NCBI GenBank assembly: GCA_951813285.1
Contig: OX638355.1
Coordinates: 1,087,136-1,151,135 of the forward strand
Length of the DNA stretch: 64,000 bases
Reading direction: 5' to 3'
DNA from: Terriglobia bacterium
GTDB lineage: Bacteria > Acidobacteriota > Terriglobia > Versatilivoradales > Versatilivoraceae
Each line of letters starts with the position of its first letter. Position 1 is the first letter of the stretch. Positions 32,033 to 41,258 of this stretch are shown here, piece by piece. The notes below the pieces were generated by a model that worked only from the letters and a program-made list of their open reading frames with translations, had not been told where the DNA came from and searched no databases. Position numbers and translations under genes: made by a program.

Positions 32033-35000
32033 TCACTCCTTGGTAATGGTTTCATCGAGGTTCAAAATCAGGCTGGCGACGGCCGTGTAGGCAGCTACCT
32101 CGCGGGGGTCCAATCCCTTGGGGAGTGGGGATTCTCCCGTGTCCACCAGTTCCTTGGCCGCCTTGCGGTCGGAACGATAGGAGGCGAGGTGGGCTTCCAG
32201 GCTTTTCAGCAGGATCTCTCCTTCCTGGGCAGTCGGCCGGCGGGAGGTAGCCAGGCGAAAGGCCAGGGCGATCCGGTCCGAGTGAGACCGGCTCTCCGGC
32301 TCGGACAGCACCCGCTGGGCCAGCCCGCGCGCGGCTTCCACAAAGGTGACGTCGTTCATCAGATTGAGTGCCTGCAGGGGGGTGTTGGTCCGGCTGACTC
32401 GCACGGTGCACATCTCGCGGGCGGCGGCGTCGAAATTCAGCATGGAGGGTGGTGCGATGGTGCGCTTCCAAAACGTATAGAGGCTCCGGCGGTAGAGATC
32501 GTCCCCGGTGCTCTGGTTGTAGGCAATATCCCCGGCCAGTTCCTCCCAGAGTCCCTCCGGCTGATAGGGCTTGACCGAGGGGCCGCCCAGCCTTTCCACC
32601 AGCAGTCCCCCCACGAACAGGGCCTGATCTCGAATCGCCTGGGCCGTAAGCCGCTGGCGGGGACCTCGCGCCAACAGGAGGTTTTCCGGGTCTCTGGCCA
32701 GCAGTTCCGGGACGGCTCGGGAGGACTGGCGATAGGTGGCGCTCATGACCATGGTCTTCTGCAGGGCCTTGAGATCCCAACCGGTTCTCACGAACTCGGT
32801 GGCCAGCCAGTCCAGCAGGGGGGGATGAGTCGGCCGTTCGCCCTGCGAGCCGAAGTCCTCGACGGTTCGAACCAGTCCCCGGCCGAAGAGCCTTTGCCAG
32901 TAGCGATTGACCACCACGCGGGGAGTCAGGGGGTTGCCGGGATTGACCAACCAGCGGGCAAGGTCCAGGCGATTCCGGAATTTTCCGTTGGAACCGCCGC
33001 TGAGGACTTCCGGAACGCCGGGACTGACCTTCTCACCGAGTTGGTCATAGGCGCCTCGCAGCAGCATGAAAGTCTCCTGTGGCTCCTCCCGTTCCTGCAT
33101 CACCATGGTGGTGGGAACCGTTTCCAATAGAGCTGTCTTCTGTCTCTCGAGGTCCAGGATCCGGCGGTGGGCTTGGCGTACCGGCTTGGGAGCGTGCTTC
33201 TGCAGGAAGTAGGCGCGGAGCTTGTCGGTCTCGGCCATGCTTCTCCGATCCGGCGGTTTCCTTACGATGTCGTTGATTGCCGTCGATGTGGCGACCACCT
33301 TCACTTCGTCCGGCGGCAGGGCGCGATGGTAGACTCTTACCTCGTCGATCATCCCGTGGAAACGACTTCCGGCTCCTCCCCCCGAACCGATGCGAAAGGG
33401 TTCCTGGTTCTCGAAGGTGAGGTTCAAGTCATCCACCAGCACCTTGAACTCCTCCGGCTTGCCGTCGACGTAGATCCTGATTGCCTTGGAGGTACGGGAC
33501 CCGTCGTAGGTCACCATCACGTGGTGCCACTGATTGGGGGCCAGAGTCCTCTCCGTCTCGACTCGGATGGAGTCGTCCAGCCAGCGCACCACCAGGTTGA
33601 CGTGGATCTTGCCTTCCAGCAAGGCCACCCGATAGCCCTTTTCCTTTTCCAGTTCCAGTGTCCGCGAGACGATGGCGCCGCCCTGCTCGCCCTCGGGGTA
33701 TATCCAGGCCCCCAGGGAGAAACGGTCGTAGAAGCCGAAGTTGCCGAGGTCTCCGGCATCGATGAAACGGCGGCCGTCGAAACTGCCGGCCTGGCCGATC
33801 TTCCCCCGGGTGAATTCCGCCCGTCCGTCCTTGAAACCGGACTTCGACTTTTTTCCTTTGGCGGATGCCGGGAGGGGCCGCCGCCAACCGCGAGCCTTTC
33901 CATCCAGGGGAAAGTGTCCCAATAGCCCTTCCGCAATGGACCAGTGGAGCGACCGACGCTTCCTGAAGGAGGCTTCCCACTCTTGTTGAGCCTTGTCCAG
34001 CTCCGGTTCGAGAGCCTTGAAGTCCCGCTCGGCATGGTCCAGTTTCTCCTGCAACTCGCCAAGCTGTTTCTGTTGCGGGCGGGTGGGCGCCTTGATCATG
34101 GGAGGAGAATTGCCGTACTTGTAGACCTTGCCGCGCTCGGGGATGTTGTTGAAGAAGGCGTAGGTTCGATAAAACTCCTTCTGGCTGAAGGGGTCGTACT
34201 TGTGGTCGTGGCAGCGGGCGCAGCCCAGGGTGAGGCCCAGCCAGACAGTGGCGGTGGTCTCCACCCGGTCCACCACGTATTCGACGGCAAACTCGTCGGC
34301 GATGATGCCGCCTTCGCCGTTGCCCCGGTGATTGCGGTTGAAGCCGGTGGCGATTCGTTGTTCCAGGGTGGGTTGGGGGAGCATATCCCCGGCCAGTTGC
34401 TCCACGGTGAAGCGATCGAAGGGCATGTTGGCGTTAAAGGCCTCGATCACCCAATCCCGCCAGCGCCACATGGTCCGCTCCCCATCGGTCTGATAACCGT
34501 TGCTGTCCGCATAACGGGCCGCGTCCAGCCAGCCCAGGGCCATGTGCTCGCCGTAGCGCGGAGACCGCAGCAGGCGATCCACCACTGTCTCGTAGGCCCG
34601 GGGAGAATCGTCGGCCAGAAAGGCATCCACCTCTTCCGGCGTGGGAGGCAGCCCCGTCAGGTCCAGGGTGACCCGGCGGATGAGAACCGTCTTGTCGGCC
34701 TGTCCGGCGGGGTCCAGCTGCTCCTTCCGCAGTCGGTCCAGCACGAAGAAATCGATCGGGTTGCGGGTCCAGTTCTCATCGGCAACCTTGGGCAGCGGAG
34801 GACGTTCGGGGGGGATAAAGGACCAGTGCCGTTGCCAACGGGCCCCCTGCTTGATCCACAGGCGGATGAGCTCCCTTTCTTGCGGGTTCAGCTTGAGCCC
34901 CGAGTAAGCCGGAGGCATACGGAGGGCCTCCTCCTCGGCGGTGATTCGCTTGAACATCTCGCTCCGCTCCGGGTCGCCGGAGACGATGGCGTGGTATCCG

Positions 35001-35236
35001 CCCAGGTCGGCAAAGGCTCCCTCCTTGGTGTCGAAGCGCAGTTCGGTGGTGCGGGCCGCCTCGTCGGGACCGTGGCAGGCGTAGCAGCGGTCGGTCAGCA
35101 GGGGACGAATGTCGCGGTCGAATTCAACCGCCGGCTGCTCGGGACTCTGCGCCCCGGCGGCTGTGACCGCCCCCAGGACCAGCCCCGACGCCATCGCAAG
35201 GAACCACTCCATCCTCCAGCCAGCCTTCCTTCTCAT
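32033..35236 (-). CDS. PSCyt1-DUF1549-LamG-DUF1553 surface protein
   Basis: A 1,067-residue exported protein. Order: signal peptide (MASGLVLGAVTAAGAQS, about 12-29), planctomycete cytochrome-c-like domain with CYACHG (about 50), DUF1549 (about 145-355, TLDLTGLPPTPEEVDAFLAD, LGWLDAARYADSNGYQ) ending at a second CxxCH (CARCHDHKYDPF), a coiled coil (about 400-435), a LamG/concanavalin-type domain (about 490-680, LGAWIYPEGEQGGAIVSR, HVMVTYDGSRTSK) and DUF1553 (about 775-1040, NRYWQRLFGRGLVRTVEDFG). The LamG insertion suggests carbohydrate binding. The start at 35236 has AGAGG seven bases before it. It is the first gene of a set with DUF1501, the exported DapA-like and Ldh genes. Confidence 0.93.
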   Translation of the reverse strand: MRRKAGWRMEWFLAMASGLVLGAVTAAGAQSPEQPAVEFDRDIRPLLTDRCYACHGPDEAARTTELRFDTKEGAFADLGGYHAIVSGDPERSEMFKRITAEEEALRMPPAYSGLKLNPQERELIRLWIKQGARWQRHWSFIPPERPPLPKVADENWTRNPIDFFVLDRLRKEQLDPAGQADKTVLIRRVTLDLTGLPPTPEEVDAFLADDSPRAYETVVDRLLRSPRYGEHMALGWLDAARYADSNGYQTDGERTMWRWRDWVIEAFNANMPFDRFTVEQLAGDMLPQPTLEQRIATGFNRNHRGNGEGGIIADEFAVEYVVDRVETTATVWLGLTLGCARCHDHKYDPFSQKEFYRTYAFFNNIPERGKVYKYGNSPPMIKAPTRPQQKQLGELQEKLDHAERDFKALEPELDKAQQEWEASFRKRRSLHWSIAEGLLGHFPLDGKARGWRRPLPASAKGKKSKSGFKDGRAEFTRGKIGQAGSFDGRRFIDAGDLGNFGFYDRFSLGAWIYPEGEQGGAIVSRTLELEKEKGYRVALLEGKIHVNLVVRWLDDSIRVETERTLAPNQWHHVMVTYDGSRTSKAIRIYVDGKPEEFKVLVDDLNLTFENQEPFRIGSGGGAGSRFHGMIDEVRVYHRALPPDEVKVVATSTAINDIVRKPPDRRSMAETDKLRAYFLQKHAPKPVRQAHRRILDLERQKTALLETVPTTMVMQEREEPQETFMLLRGAYDQLGEKVSPGVPEVLSGGSNGKFRNRLDLARWLVNPGNPLTPRVVVNRYWQRLFGRGLVRTVEDFGSQGERPTHPPLLDWLATEFVRTGWDLKALQKTMVMSATYRQSSRAVPELLARDPENLLLARGPRQRLTAQAIRDQALFVGGLLVERLGGPSVKPYQPEGLWEELAGDIAYNQSTGDDLYRRSLYTFWKRTIAPPSMLNFDAAAREMCTVRVSRTNTPLQALNLMNDVTFVEAARGLAQRVLSEPESRSHSDRIALAFRLATSRRPTAQEGEILLKSLEAHLASYRSDRKAAKELVDTGESPLPKGLDPREVAAYTAVASLILNLDETITKE

Positions 35237-35541
35237 GGGTTGACCTCTCAGCAAGAATTCCTTACCGGCAGGGCTTTCGGTTCTTCCACCCGCCCCGCTG
35301 TGCTGCCGCCACCGGTGCGGCCAATGGTTGCATCCTGGCGCTGGTAGGGTGAACAAGCCGGTGGCGTTGGTCCTTAAGTCTAGCGTTCTCGCTGGGCTGC
35401 CTCAACCCCAAATTGGGGGAGGATGAGGCCGCATGTCCACCGCGGTTGACTCGCCCCGGCAAGCGTGCTAGGTTCACAGCGCCCTTCCGGAAGCTTCCTT
35501 GTGTCACCCTAAATAGCGAATCAAGAGGAGAGTGCCAAGTC
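35237..35541. other. Divergent spacer between the DUF1549 and HpaI-type genes
   Basis: About 305 bases. It contains a small palindrome CCCCAAATTGGGG (35406-35418) and a candidate promoter for the plus strand (35446-35474). Nothing else is recognised. Confidence 0.6.
35446..35474 (+). promoter_or_regulatory. Candidate promoter for the HpaI-type aldolase gene
   Basis: TTGACT at 35446-35451 and TAGGTT at 35469-35474, spacer 17 bases, about 70 bases before the start codon. The -10 is weak (three of six), so this is a modest prediction. Confidence 0.35.
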
Positions 35542-36324
35542 ATGGAAAATGCCAACAAGCTGAAGCAGAAGCTGCAGCAGGGTCAGTTCTGCCTGGGGGT
35601 GGGGATCAGCTTCAACGACGGGGCGATCACCGAAGCCCTCTGTCAGGTCTACGATTTCGCCTGGATCGATACCGAGCACAACGGGATGACCCTGGAGAGG
35701 GTCGAGGGACATATCGTGGCCACCCGGGTCACCGGAGCCACCGCCCTGGTGCGGGTTCCCTGGAACGATCCGGTGCTGGTCAAGCCCGTGCTGGATCTCG
35801 GCGCCGACGGGATCATCTTTCCCATGATTCGAACCGCCGAAGACGTTCGCAACGCGGTGGCGGCCTGCCGTTACCCGCCCGAAGGGATTCGTGGCTACGG
35901 TCCCCGCCGCCCCACCAACTTTACTCGGACCGGCGGTCCCGACTACTGCAGGAGAGCCAATCAATCGGTGTTGACGGTGGTCCAGATCGAGACGGCCGAG
36001 GCGGTCGAGAACCTGGACGACATTGTGGCCGTTCCCGGTCTGACCAGCGTGGTGATCGGCCCCAATGACCTTTCGGGGTCGCTGGGGCATATGGCCGATC
36101 CCGGGCACCCGGAGGTGGTGAAAGTGATCGAGTCCATCATCGACAGGGTTCGCCGCAGCTCCGTCTACGTGGGGATCGCCATCGGCTCGGACCCGGAGCA
36201 GGGCATTCGCTGGATGGAGAAAGGCGCCCATTGGCTGCAGTTCGGCGTGGACTTCGGCTTGATGGTTGAGAGAGCCGACCTGGTTTGCGGCATGGTTCGG
36301 GATCACGCCACGGCCAGACAATAA
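35542..36324 (+). CDS. HpcH/HpaI-family aldolase
   Basis: A 260-residue class II aldolase of the HpaI/2-dehydro-3-deoxyglucarate aldolase type. These barrel enzymes split hydroxylated 2-oxo acids into pyruvate plus an aldehyde using a divalent metal. Visible landmarks are FAWIDTEHNGMTLERVEGHI (the active-site D-x-E-H region), GADGIIFPMIRTAEDV, GYGPRRP, VVQIETAEAVEN and IGPNDLSGSLG. AGAGGAG lies nine bases before the ATG. The SDR gene follows after 26 bases, so dehydrogenation and aldol cleavage of a sugar acid or hydroxy acid is a plausible joint role. Confidence 0.9.
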   Translation: MENANKLKQKLQQGQFCLGVGISFNDGAITEALCQVYDFAWIDTEHNGMTLERVEGHIVATRVTGATALVRVPWNDPVLVKPVLDLGADGIIFPMIRTAEDVRNAVAACRYPPEGIRGYGPRRPTNFTRTGGPDYCRRANQSVLTVVQIETAEAVENLDDIVAVPGLTSVVIGPNDLSGSLGHMADPGHPEVVKVIESIIDRVRRSSVYVGIAIGSDPEQGIRWMEKGAHWLQFGVDFGLMVERADLVCGMVRDHATARQ

Positions 36325-36350
36325 GGACAGCGCTGTTTGGGGCGGAAGTG

Positions 36351-37145
36351 ATGAGAGTCGATCTGAACGGTCAGGTCGCCCTGGTTACCGGGGGAGCTCA
36401 GGGCATCGGCCGGGCCATTGCGGAGTCGTTGGTGAACAACGGCGCCAGGGTGGCCAGCCTGGACGTTGACCGGGAAACCAATGAGCGCACGGCCCGGGAA
36501 CTGAGCCAAGCGGGCGGGACCTGCCTGGCCCTGGAAGGGGACGTCTCGGATCGCAAGCAGATGGACCGGGCAATCGCGGAAATCGAGGACCGGCTGGGTG
36601 GACTGCAGATACTGGTCAATAACGCCGGCATCAACACCTTGAGCGACCGGGTTCCCATCCACCGTTTTTCCGGCCGGGACTGGGAACGGATCCTGAATGT
36701 CGATCTGAACGGCGTCTTCGTGGCCAGCCAGGCCGCCATTCCGCTGATGCTCAAGCATTCGGGAGGAAGGGTGGTCAACATCAGTTCGGTGGCGGGACTG
36801 GTTCCCCTGCGGCTGCAGAGCGCCTTTGTGGCCGCCAAGGCCGGAGTGATCAACCTGACCCGCTCCATGGCCCTGGAACTGGGGCCGCAAGGCATCCTGG
36901 TCAATGCGGTGGCGCCCGGGTCCACACTGACTCAAGGAACCGAAGCCCTCTTTTATGGACCGGACGGGGCCTACTCGGAAAACGCCGCCAGCCTGATCTC
37001 TCACATTCCCCTGGGCCGCCCGGCCCGGGTCGAGGAGATCGCCCATGCCGTTCTCTTTCTGGTGGCTCCGGAAGCCAGCTACGTCAACGGGGCCGTGCTG
37101 GTGGTCGACGGCGGATGGACGGCCGGCTACCACCGGGAGTGGTGA
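36351..37145 (+). CDS. SDR-family oxidoreductase with phenylalanine at the catalytic tyrosine
   Basis: A 264-residue classical short-chain dehydrogenase fold: cofactor motif TGGAQGIGRAIA, the NNAGIN motif at about 85, and the C-terminal ASYVNGAVLVVDGGW. The active-site serine is in NISSVAG. The YxxxK site reads FVAAK (codon TTT), so the catalytic tyrosine is replaced by phenylalanine while the lysine is kept. Either the enzyme uses altered chemistry, it is inactive, or the codon is a sequencing error. It follows the HpaI-type gene by 26 bases and precedes an unknown gene. Confidence 0.85.
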   Translation: MRVDLNGQVALVTGGAQGIGRAIAESLVNNGARVASLDVDRETNERTARELSQAGGTCLALEGDVSDRKQMDRAIAEIEDRLGGLQILVNNAGINTLSDRVPIHRFSGRDWERILNVDLNGVFVASQAAIPLMLKHSGGRVVNISSVAGLVPLRLQSAFVAAKAGVINLTRSMALELGPQGILVNAVAPGSTLTQGTEALFYGPDGAYSENAASLISHIPLGRPARVEEIAHAVLFLVAPEASYVNGAVLVVDGGWTAGYHREW

Positions 37146-37245
37146 TCCCTCTCGGTGTGTTGTTATGACTCACGGCATGCCCTCACTTCGAATCGGGGAG
37201 CCGTGGGCATAGAGGCTGCGATCCTGACCAGTGGAGGAAACCGCC

Positions 37246-38013
37246 ATGGCTGCTGACTGGGTGCTGGGCCTGGAACAGAATGCCGATCGCCAGGTCGTCT
37301 CCGGGTCCCCGCCGGAGCTGGCCGCGGCCGTCCGCCGGGGCGCCGACCTTCGCCTTTACCTCACCACAGAGCACTACGAAGAGACCCTCTATTTTCAGCA
37401 GACCTATGCCGGGGAAGGCGACGCCTTTGCCGGACTCATGACCCATCACCACTCCCTGGTGCATCGCGGGAAGCTCGCCGGGCAGCCCTACTTCTGCCTG
37501 TTCAAATATGACCTCTCGGGCCGTTTTTCCCTCCTCAAGTGGATGTTGGACAATCGGACACTCGACGAGAGCGCCGACTATCCTTATGGGGTCTACCGTT
37601 GGTTTTATTGTGACCGCTGGAGGCTGGTCTACGAGCACGACGCCGGCGGGAAGGCCCTGTACGGCGATCTGGAAGAGCTGAAGCAACTGGTCCGCCAGGG
37701 ACGGACGCTGCAGGTGGGCATCCGGCAACTCTTCGGATTGGGGAGCGATGACCTCCGGGGTCCCGAGCACATCTCCTTCTTGAGCACGATGCAACCCGTG
37801 ATCCAGGATGGACAGGTGCTGTCCAACTGCGATCTGGTGCTGGCAGGGCCGCCCCGCTGGCCCTTCACCTGGAAGGACGGCCTCCATCTCTGCGTCATGC
37901 GCCCGTCGACGTCAGGGGAGATCGAGTGCTACCTCACCGAGCCCGGCAGGGTCCCCTTTCGCTGGACGGCGCCTCGCCGGGGGATGCAGTGGATGGTGGC
38001 CGAGCGGGTATGA
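37246..38013 (+). CDS. Hypothetical protein (255 residues)
   Basis: A soluble protein with no recognised family. It is aromatic-rich, with alternating beta segments (DLRLYLTTEHYEETLYFQQT, YPYGVYRWFYCDRWRLVY, LCVMRPSTSGEIECYLTEPG), and no signal or membrane segment. GGAGG lies eight bases upstream of ATG 37246. It follows the SDR gene by 100 bases on the same strand and may be the third gene of that group. The regular beta pattern and the central DAGGKALYGDLEELKQLV helix suggest a compact binding domain, but no function can be assigned. Confidence 0.65.
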   Translation: MAADWVLGLEQNADRQVVSGSPPELAAAVRRGADLRLYLTTEHYEETLYFQQTYAGEGDAFAGLMTHHHSLVHRGKLAGQPYFCLFKYDLSGRFSLLKWMLDNRTLDESADYPYGVYRWFYCDRWRLVYEHDAGGKALYGDLEELKQLVRQGRTLQVGIRQLFGLGSDDLRGPEHISFLSTMQPVIQDGQVLSNCDLVLAGPPRWPFTWKDGLHLCVMRPSTSGEIECYLTEPGRVPFRWTAPRRGMQWMVAERV

Positions 38014-38101
38014 CAGGAAGAATCCCCACCTGGCGGCTCGGCCAGCCCGCTTCGGGACTCAAACACCCCGGGGCGCAAGCTCATTCCCGCTCCGGATCGG
38101 T

Positions 38102-39118
38102 TCAGGGCAGCCCCGTTTGGGCGGGCGGCGGATCCTCCATTGGGGCTTCCTCCCACTCCTCGGTCGCCTGAGACTGCGACCGTGAGGAAACAAACAGGCG
38201 GGTCTGGCTTGCCAGGAACCAGAGCTTGAGTATCCACCGTCCCACCAGGTAGGCCTGGCCGAGCGAGAAAGCCAGCAGGACCGTCGTCCAGGTGGACTGG
38301 TTGGGTCCCGGGGCCAGACAGGCATAGGCCAGTAACCAGAGGAGGGAGGCGGCGAGCAGCAGCAGGTAGAGGCTCAGCACGGTGCGCCGCTGTTCCTTGA
38401 CGAATCCCAGGGCTCGAAACAGCGCCGCCAGGACGCTGCGGCGCTCCTCTGCCACCAGTAAGATCCGGGCGTAGTCCAGCACCAGTTGGGTCATCAGGAA
38501 CAACAGTCCCACCAGGGCGTAAGCCAGGATGGTGTAGATCAGAAACGTCCGCTCCACGGTGGTGTCCCGGGTGGCGGTTTCGATCCAGCCATGCAGGGGT
38601 TGTCCGATGCCCCGGAAGATTCCCCAGTAGAGCACTCCCGAGATCACCGAAAGGCGCAGGAACCTCCAGAAGTAAAGGCCCCCTTGGGCAAGAAAACTAT
38701 CGCGCGGGTGGGGCTCCCCCTCATCAGCCAATCGGCTGAGGATTCCCCCCAGCAGCAGGGACCAGGCCAGCACCATCAGAATAGCGGCGCCGACCACCAT
38801 GGGGTCGACCTGGTGCAGCTTTCCGTCCAGCAGCCTCTCCAGGTTGCTTAGCACGGGGAGGATTCCCACCACCCAGGGCCCAAAGGTCTTTCCCAGCCCG
38901 GAACTGCCGGCGGCGAATTCCTCGTACCAGGCCAGGTCGAAGCCCTGGCGCAGGTTGTCTTCTACCAGGCTGCCTTCAAAGGTGCCCTGCAGCAGGTGCT
39001 TCATGGCCAGGGTCAGGGGGAAAGCCACGACCAGAGTGGTCAGATAGACCCAGGCCAGCAGGGACGGCGTGCGCAGAACCAGCCTTAAACCGGCAAAAAA
39101 ATGAGTGCGCCCGTCCAT
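38102..39118 (-). CDS. Multi-pass membrane protein of unknown function
   Basis: A 338-residue protein with about six to seven hydrophobic helices (for example VYLTTLVVAFPLTLAM near 25, VVGAAILMVLAWSLLLGGIL near 110, TILAYALVGLLFLMTQLVLD near 195, LYLLLLAASLLWLLAYACL near 245), a charged cytoplasmic tail and a Pro-rich end. It resembles DUF4013- or glycerophosphoryl-phosphodiesterase-type membrane domains only in general layout. The stop-to-start gap from the M1 peptidase gene is 13 bases, so the two are co-transcribed. Its role could be accessory to the exported peptidase. Confidence 0.75.
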   Translation of the reverse strand: MDGRTHFFAGLRLVLRTPSLLAWVYLTTLVVAFPLTLAMKHLLQGTFEGSLVEDNLRQGFDLAWYEEFAAGSSGLGKTFGPWVVGILPVLSNLERLLDGKLHQVDPMVVGAAILMVLAWSLLLGGILSRLADEGEPHPRDSFLAQGGLYFWRFLRLSVISGVLYWGIFRGIGQPLHGWIETATRDTTVERTFLIYTILAYALVGLLFLMTQLVLDYARILLVAEERRSVLAALFRALGFVKEQRRTVLSLYLLLLAASLLWLLAYACLAPGPNQSTWTTVLLAFSLGQAYLVGRWILKLWFLASQTRLFVSSRSQSQATEEWEEAPMEDPPPAQTGLP

Positions 39119-39131
39119 GTGCGGCTGTCTC

Positions 39132-41258
39132 CTACATTAGCGCCAAAACGGTTTGGAAGTAGTCCTGGAGCCAGATCAGCCACTTGAGGGCCCACTTGGT
39201 GGCCGGCAGGTTGGCCTGAGGCTGCAGGCGGCGGCTGTTGTTGGTGAAGTCGACATCCAGGGGGTTGGTCAACTGGGGGTCCACGGCGGCGTAGTCGAGC
39301 TTGGAGGGCTTGACCAGCCGGTAGAGCTTCCAGGGACGCTCGCCGTCCCACCGCGTTCTGAACTCCTCGCCGTCCTCGAATCGCAACAGGACGTCCTGAG
39401 GAAGGATGCCGTCCCCGAGTCGCCGCAACAGAACCGTCGTTTCGTAAAGGACGCCGTTTTCTTCAGAGGTTTGGGAATCGGGTGCTTCCGCCAGCAGAAG
39501 GAACTGCCCGTCCTTGTCGACGTAGCCCCTGGTTTCCACTTTCGCGCTGGAAACGGACTCGACGCTGTAGTCGAAGACCCGGTCCCGGTGAAAGACCTGC
39601 TCGAAGAAGGGGGTCAGATCCCGCCCTGAAACCTCATTGGCCACCCGGAAGAAATCGTCCGGGCCGGGGTGGCGGAAGCGGGAGTTCTCGAAGAATGTGG
39701 AGAGGACCCGCTTCAGGACATCCCATCCCAGGCGCCGCTCCAGGGCCAGCAGCCAGAGAGCGGTCTTGGTGTAACTGGTGGCTCCCGCGGTGGAGGGATG
39801 ATAGAGGTAGGTGGGCAGGGCCTGGATTTCCCCGCGGGCTGCAGCCAGGAATCGATGCCGCCGGCTGTTCTGGATGCGCCCAGCCTGAATTTCTGGGGTC
39901 ATGACCGGGAAGAAGCCCTGAAAGAATCGGGTCACGTGGGCCCTTTTGCCGTAGGCCTCCTCGAAGACCCTGGCCGTGGCAAAGGTGTTGATGCCTTCGT
40001 CCAGCCAGGCGTGTTCGAATTCGTTGTTGCCCACCAGGCCGTACCAGAACTGGTGACCGGCTTCGTGGATGGTGACGCCTTCCGGAGCCCCGCCGCCCAG
40101 CGGGCTGAGATAGCGGGTTCCGCAGGTGTAGAGGGTGGGGTACTCCATGCCCCGAGCCCCGCTTCTCCATGCCGGGTCCACCACCGTCAGGTGACCGTAG
40201 GGATACTCCCCGAACCAGAGGCCGTAGAGCTTCAAGGCCGCCTCGGTGGCGTGAAAGTGGCGGTCCACCTGTCCCTGGTGCTCGGGCTGATAGAGCAGGC
40301 GAATGTCGACCGACTTGAGGTCGGGATGGTCGAAACGGCGGCGAACCTCTCGATAATCCGGGCTGGTGGTCCAGACGAAGTCATGGACATTGTCCTGCTG
40401 GTAGCGGTGTGTGGAGGTGTCGTCGGCGCTATCGGTCACCCCAAGCTGCACGCCGGTGGCCCCGACTTTCCATCCGGTGGGGACGGTCATGCGGACGTCG
40501 TAGTTCCCGTAGTCGGAAAAGAACTCGGTGGCGGCGTGGAACTGGTGGCAGTTCCAGGAACCATCGGCTTGAAAAACTCCCAGCTTGGGAAACCAGTGGG
40601 CAATGAAGAAGAAATCGCCGCGGAAGCCGGTTCGAGCGAAGGTCCGAGGGATCTTGGCCTTCCAGTCGATGGAGACTCCGATGGTCTCGCCGGGTTGCAC
40701 CGCCCGTTCCAGGGGAACCACCAGCACGGTTCGATCATCCTTGTTGCCGTCGTCCGGGGAAGCGTAGTACATGGCCGAGGTGCGGTCCGATTCCTCGAAC
40801 GGCCCACCGGCCTCCACCCTCAGCGATTCCACCCGGCTGTAGCTCCAGTCTCCGGGACGCGGATTTCGCAGTGAGGAACGGGGACGGGAGCGCAGGGAAT
40901 CCTCCCGCAGCCAGGTGCTGCGGTTGTTCAGCCAGGCATTCCAGTAGAGATGGAACCACAGCTCGTTGGCCGGTTTCCCGGTGGCGTTGCGCCATTCCAC
41001 GACCTGGCTTGCCTCAAGCAGGCGTTTCTCGGGCAGGAGCTTTACCTGGATCGTGTAGCTGGAGGTCCTGGTTTCCGGCGGGCCTGGCTGGGCCTGGGCG
41101 CTCGAAAGGGAAAGGGCGGCCAGGGTGAACCAGGCCGCCAGCCGGGAGATCGGGAGGGGCCTCCGGATCCCGGGCACTGGTGGGCTGGTCTTGAGACCCA
41201 CGGAATCCAGGCGGAGAGGAACCGATCCCAAGGAACCGGTCGGTCGAGGGTCATTCAT
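39132..41258 (-). CDS. M1-family metallopeptidase, exported
   Basis: A 708-residue zinc peptidase. The zinc site is HEAGH followed 18 residues later by E in HAWLDEGINTFATARV, the HExxH-x18-E pattern of M1 (gluzincin) aminopeptidases; the tyrosine-containing region GATSYTKTALWLLALERR follows. A hydrophobic segment near residues 35-58 (LAAWFTLAALSLSSAQAQP) is an export signal after a long basic N-terminus. The GAMEN exopeptidase motif of classical M1 enzymes reads GARGMEYPTLYT here. The ATG at 41258 overlaps the stop of the DapA-type gene, so expression is coupled. Downstream is the membrane protein gene. Confidence 0.92.
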   Translation of the reverse strand: MNDPRPTGSLGSVPLRLDSVGLKTSPPVPGIRRPLPISRLAAWFTLAALSLSSAQAQPGPPETRTSSYTIQVKLLPEKRLLEASQVVEWRNATGKPANELWFHLYWNAWLNNRSTWLREDSLRSRPRSSLRNPRPGDWSYSRVESLRVEAGGPFEESDRTSAMYYASPDDGNKDDRTVLVVPLERAVQPGETIGVSIDWKAKIPRTFARTGFRGDFFFIAHWFPKLGVFQADGSWNCHQFHAATEFFSDYGNYDVRMTVPTGWKVGATGVQLGVTDSADDTSTHRYQQDNVHDFVWTTSPDYREVRRRFDHPDLKSVDIRLLYQPEHQGQVDRHFHATEAALKLYGLWFGEYPYGHLTVVDPAWRSGARGMEYPTLYTCGTRYLSPLGGGAPEGVTIHEAGHQFWYGLVGNNEFEHAWLDEGINTFATARVFEEAYGKRAHVTRFFQGFFPVMTPEIQAGRIQNSRRHRFLAAARGEIQALPTYLYHPSTAGATSYTKTALWLLALERRLGWDVLKRVLSTFFENSRFRHPGPDDFFRVANEVSGRDLTPFFEQVFHRDRVFDYSVESVSSAKVETRGYVDKDGQFLLLAEAPDSQTSEENGVLYETTVLLRRLGDGILPQDVLLRFEDGEEFRTRWDGERPWKLYRLVKPSKLDYAAVDPQLTNPLDVDFTNNSRRLQPQANLPATKWALKWLIWLQDYFQTVLALM

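Noticed and set aside
30389-33130. A 913-codon plus-strand open frame
   Set aside because: Antisense to the exported DapA-like, DUF1501 and DUF1549 genes, whose motifs are clear.
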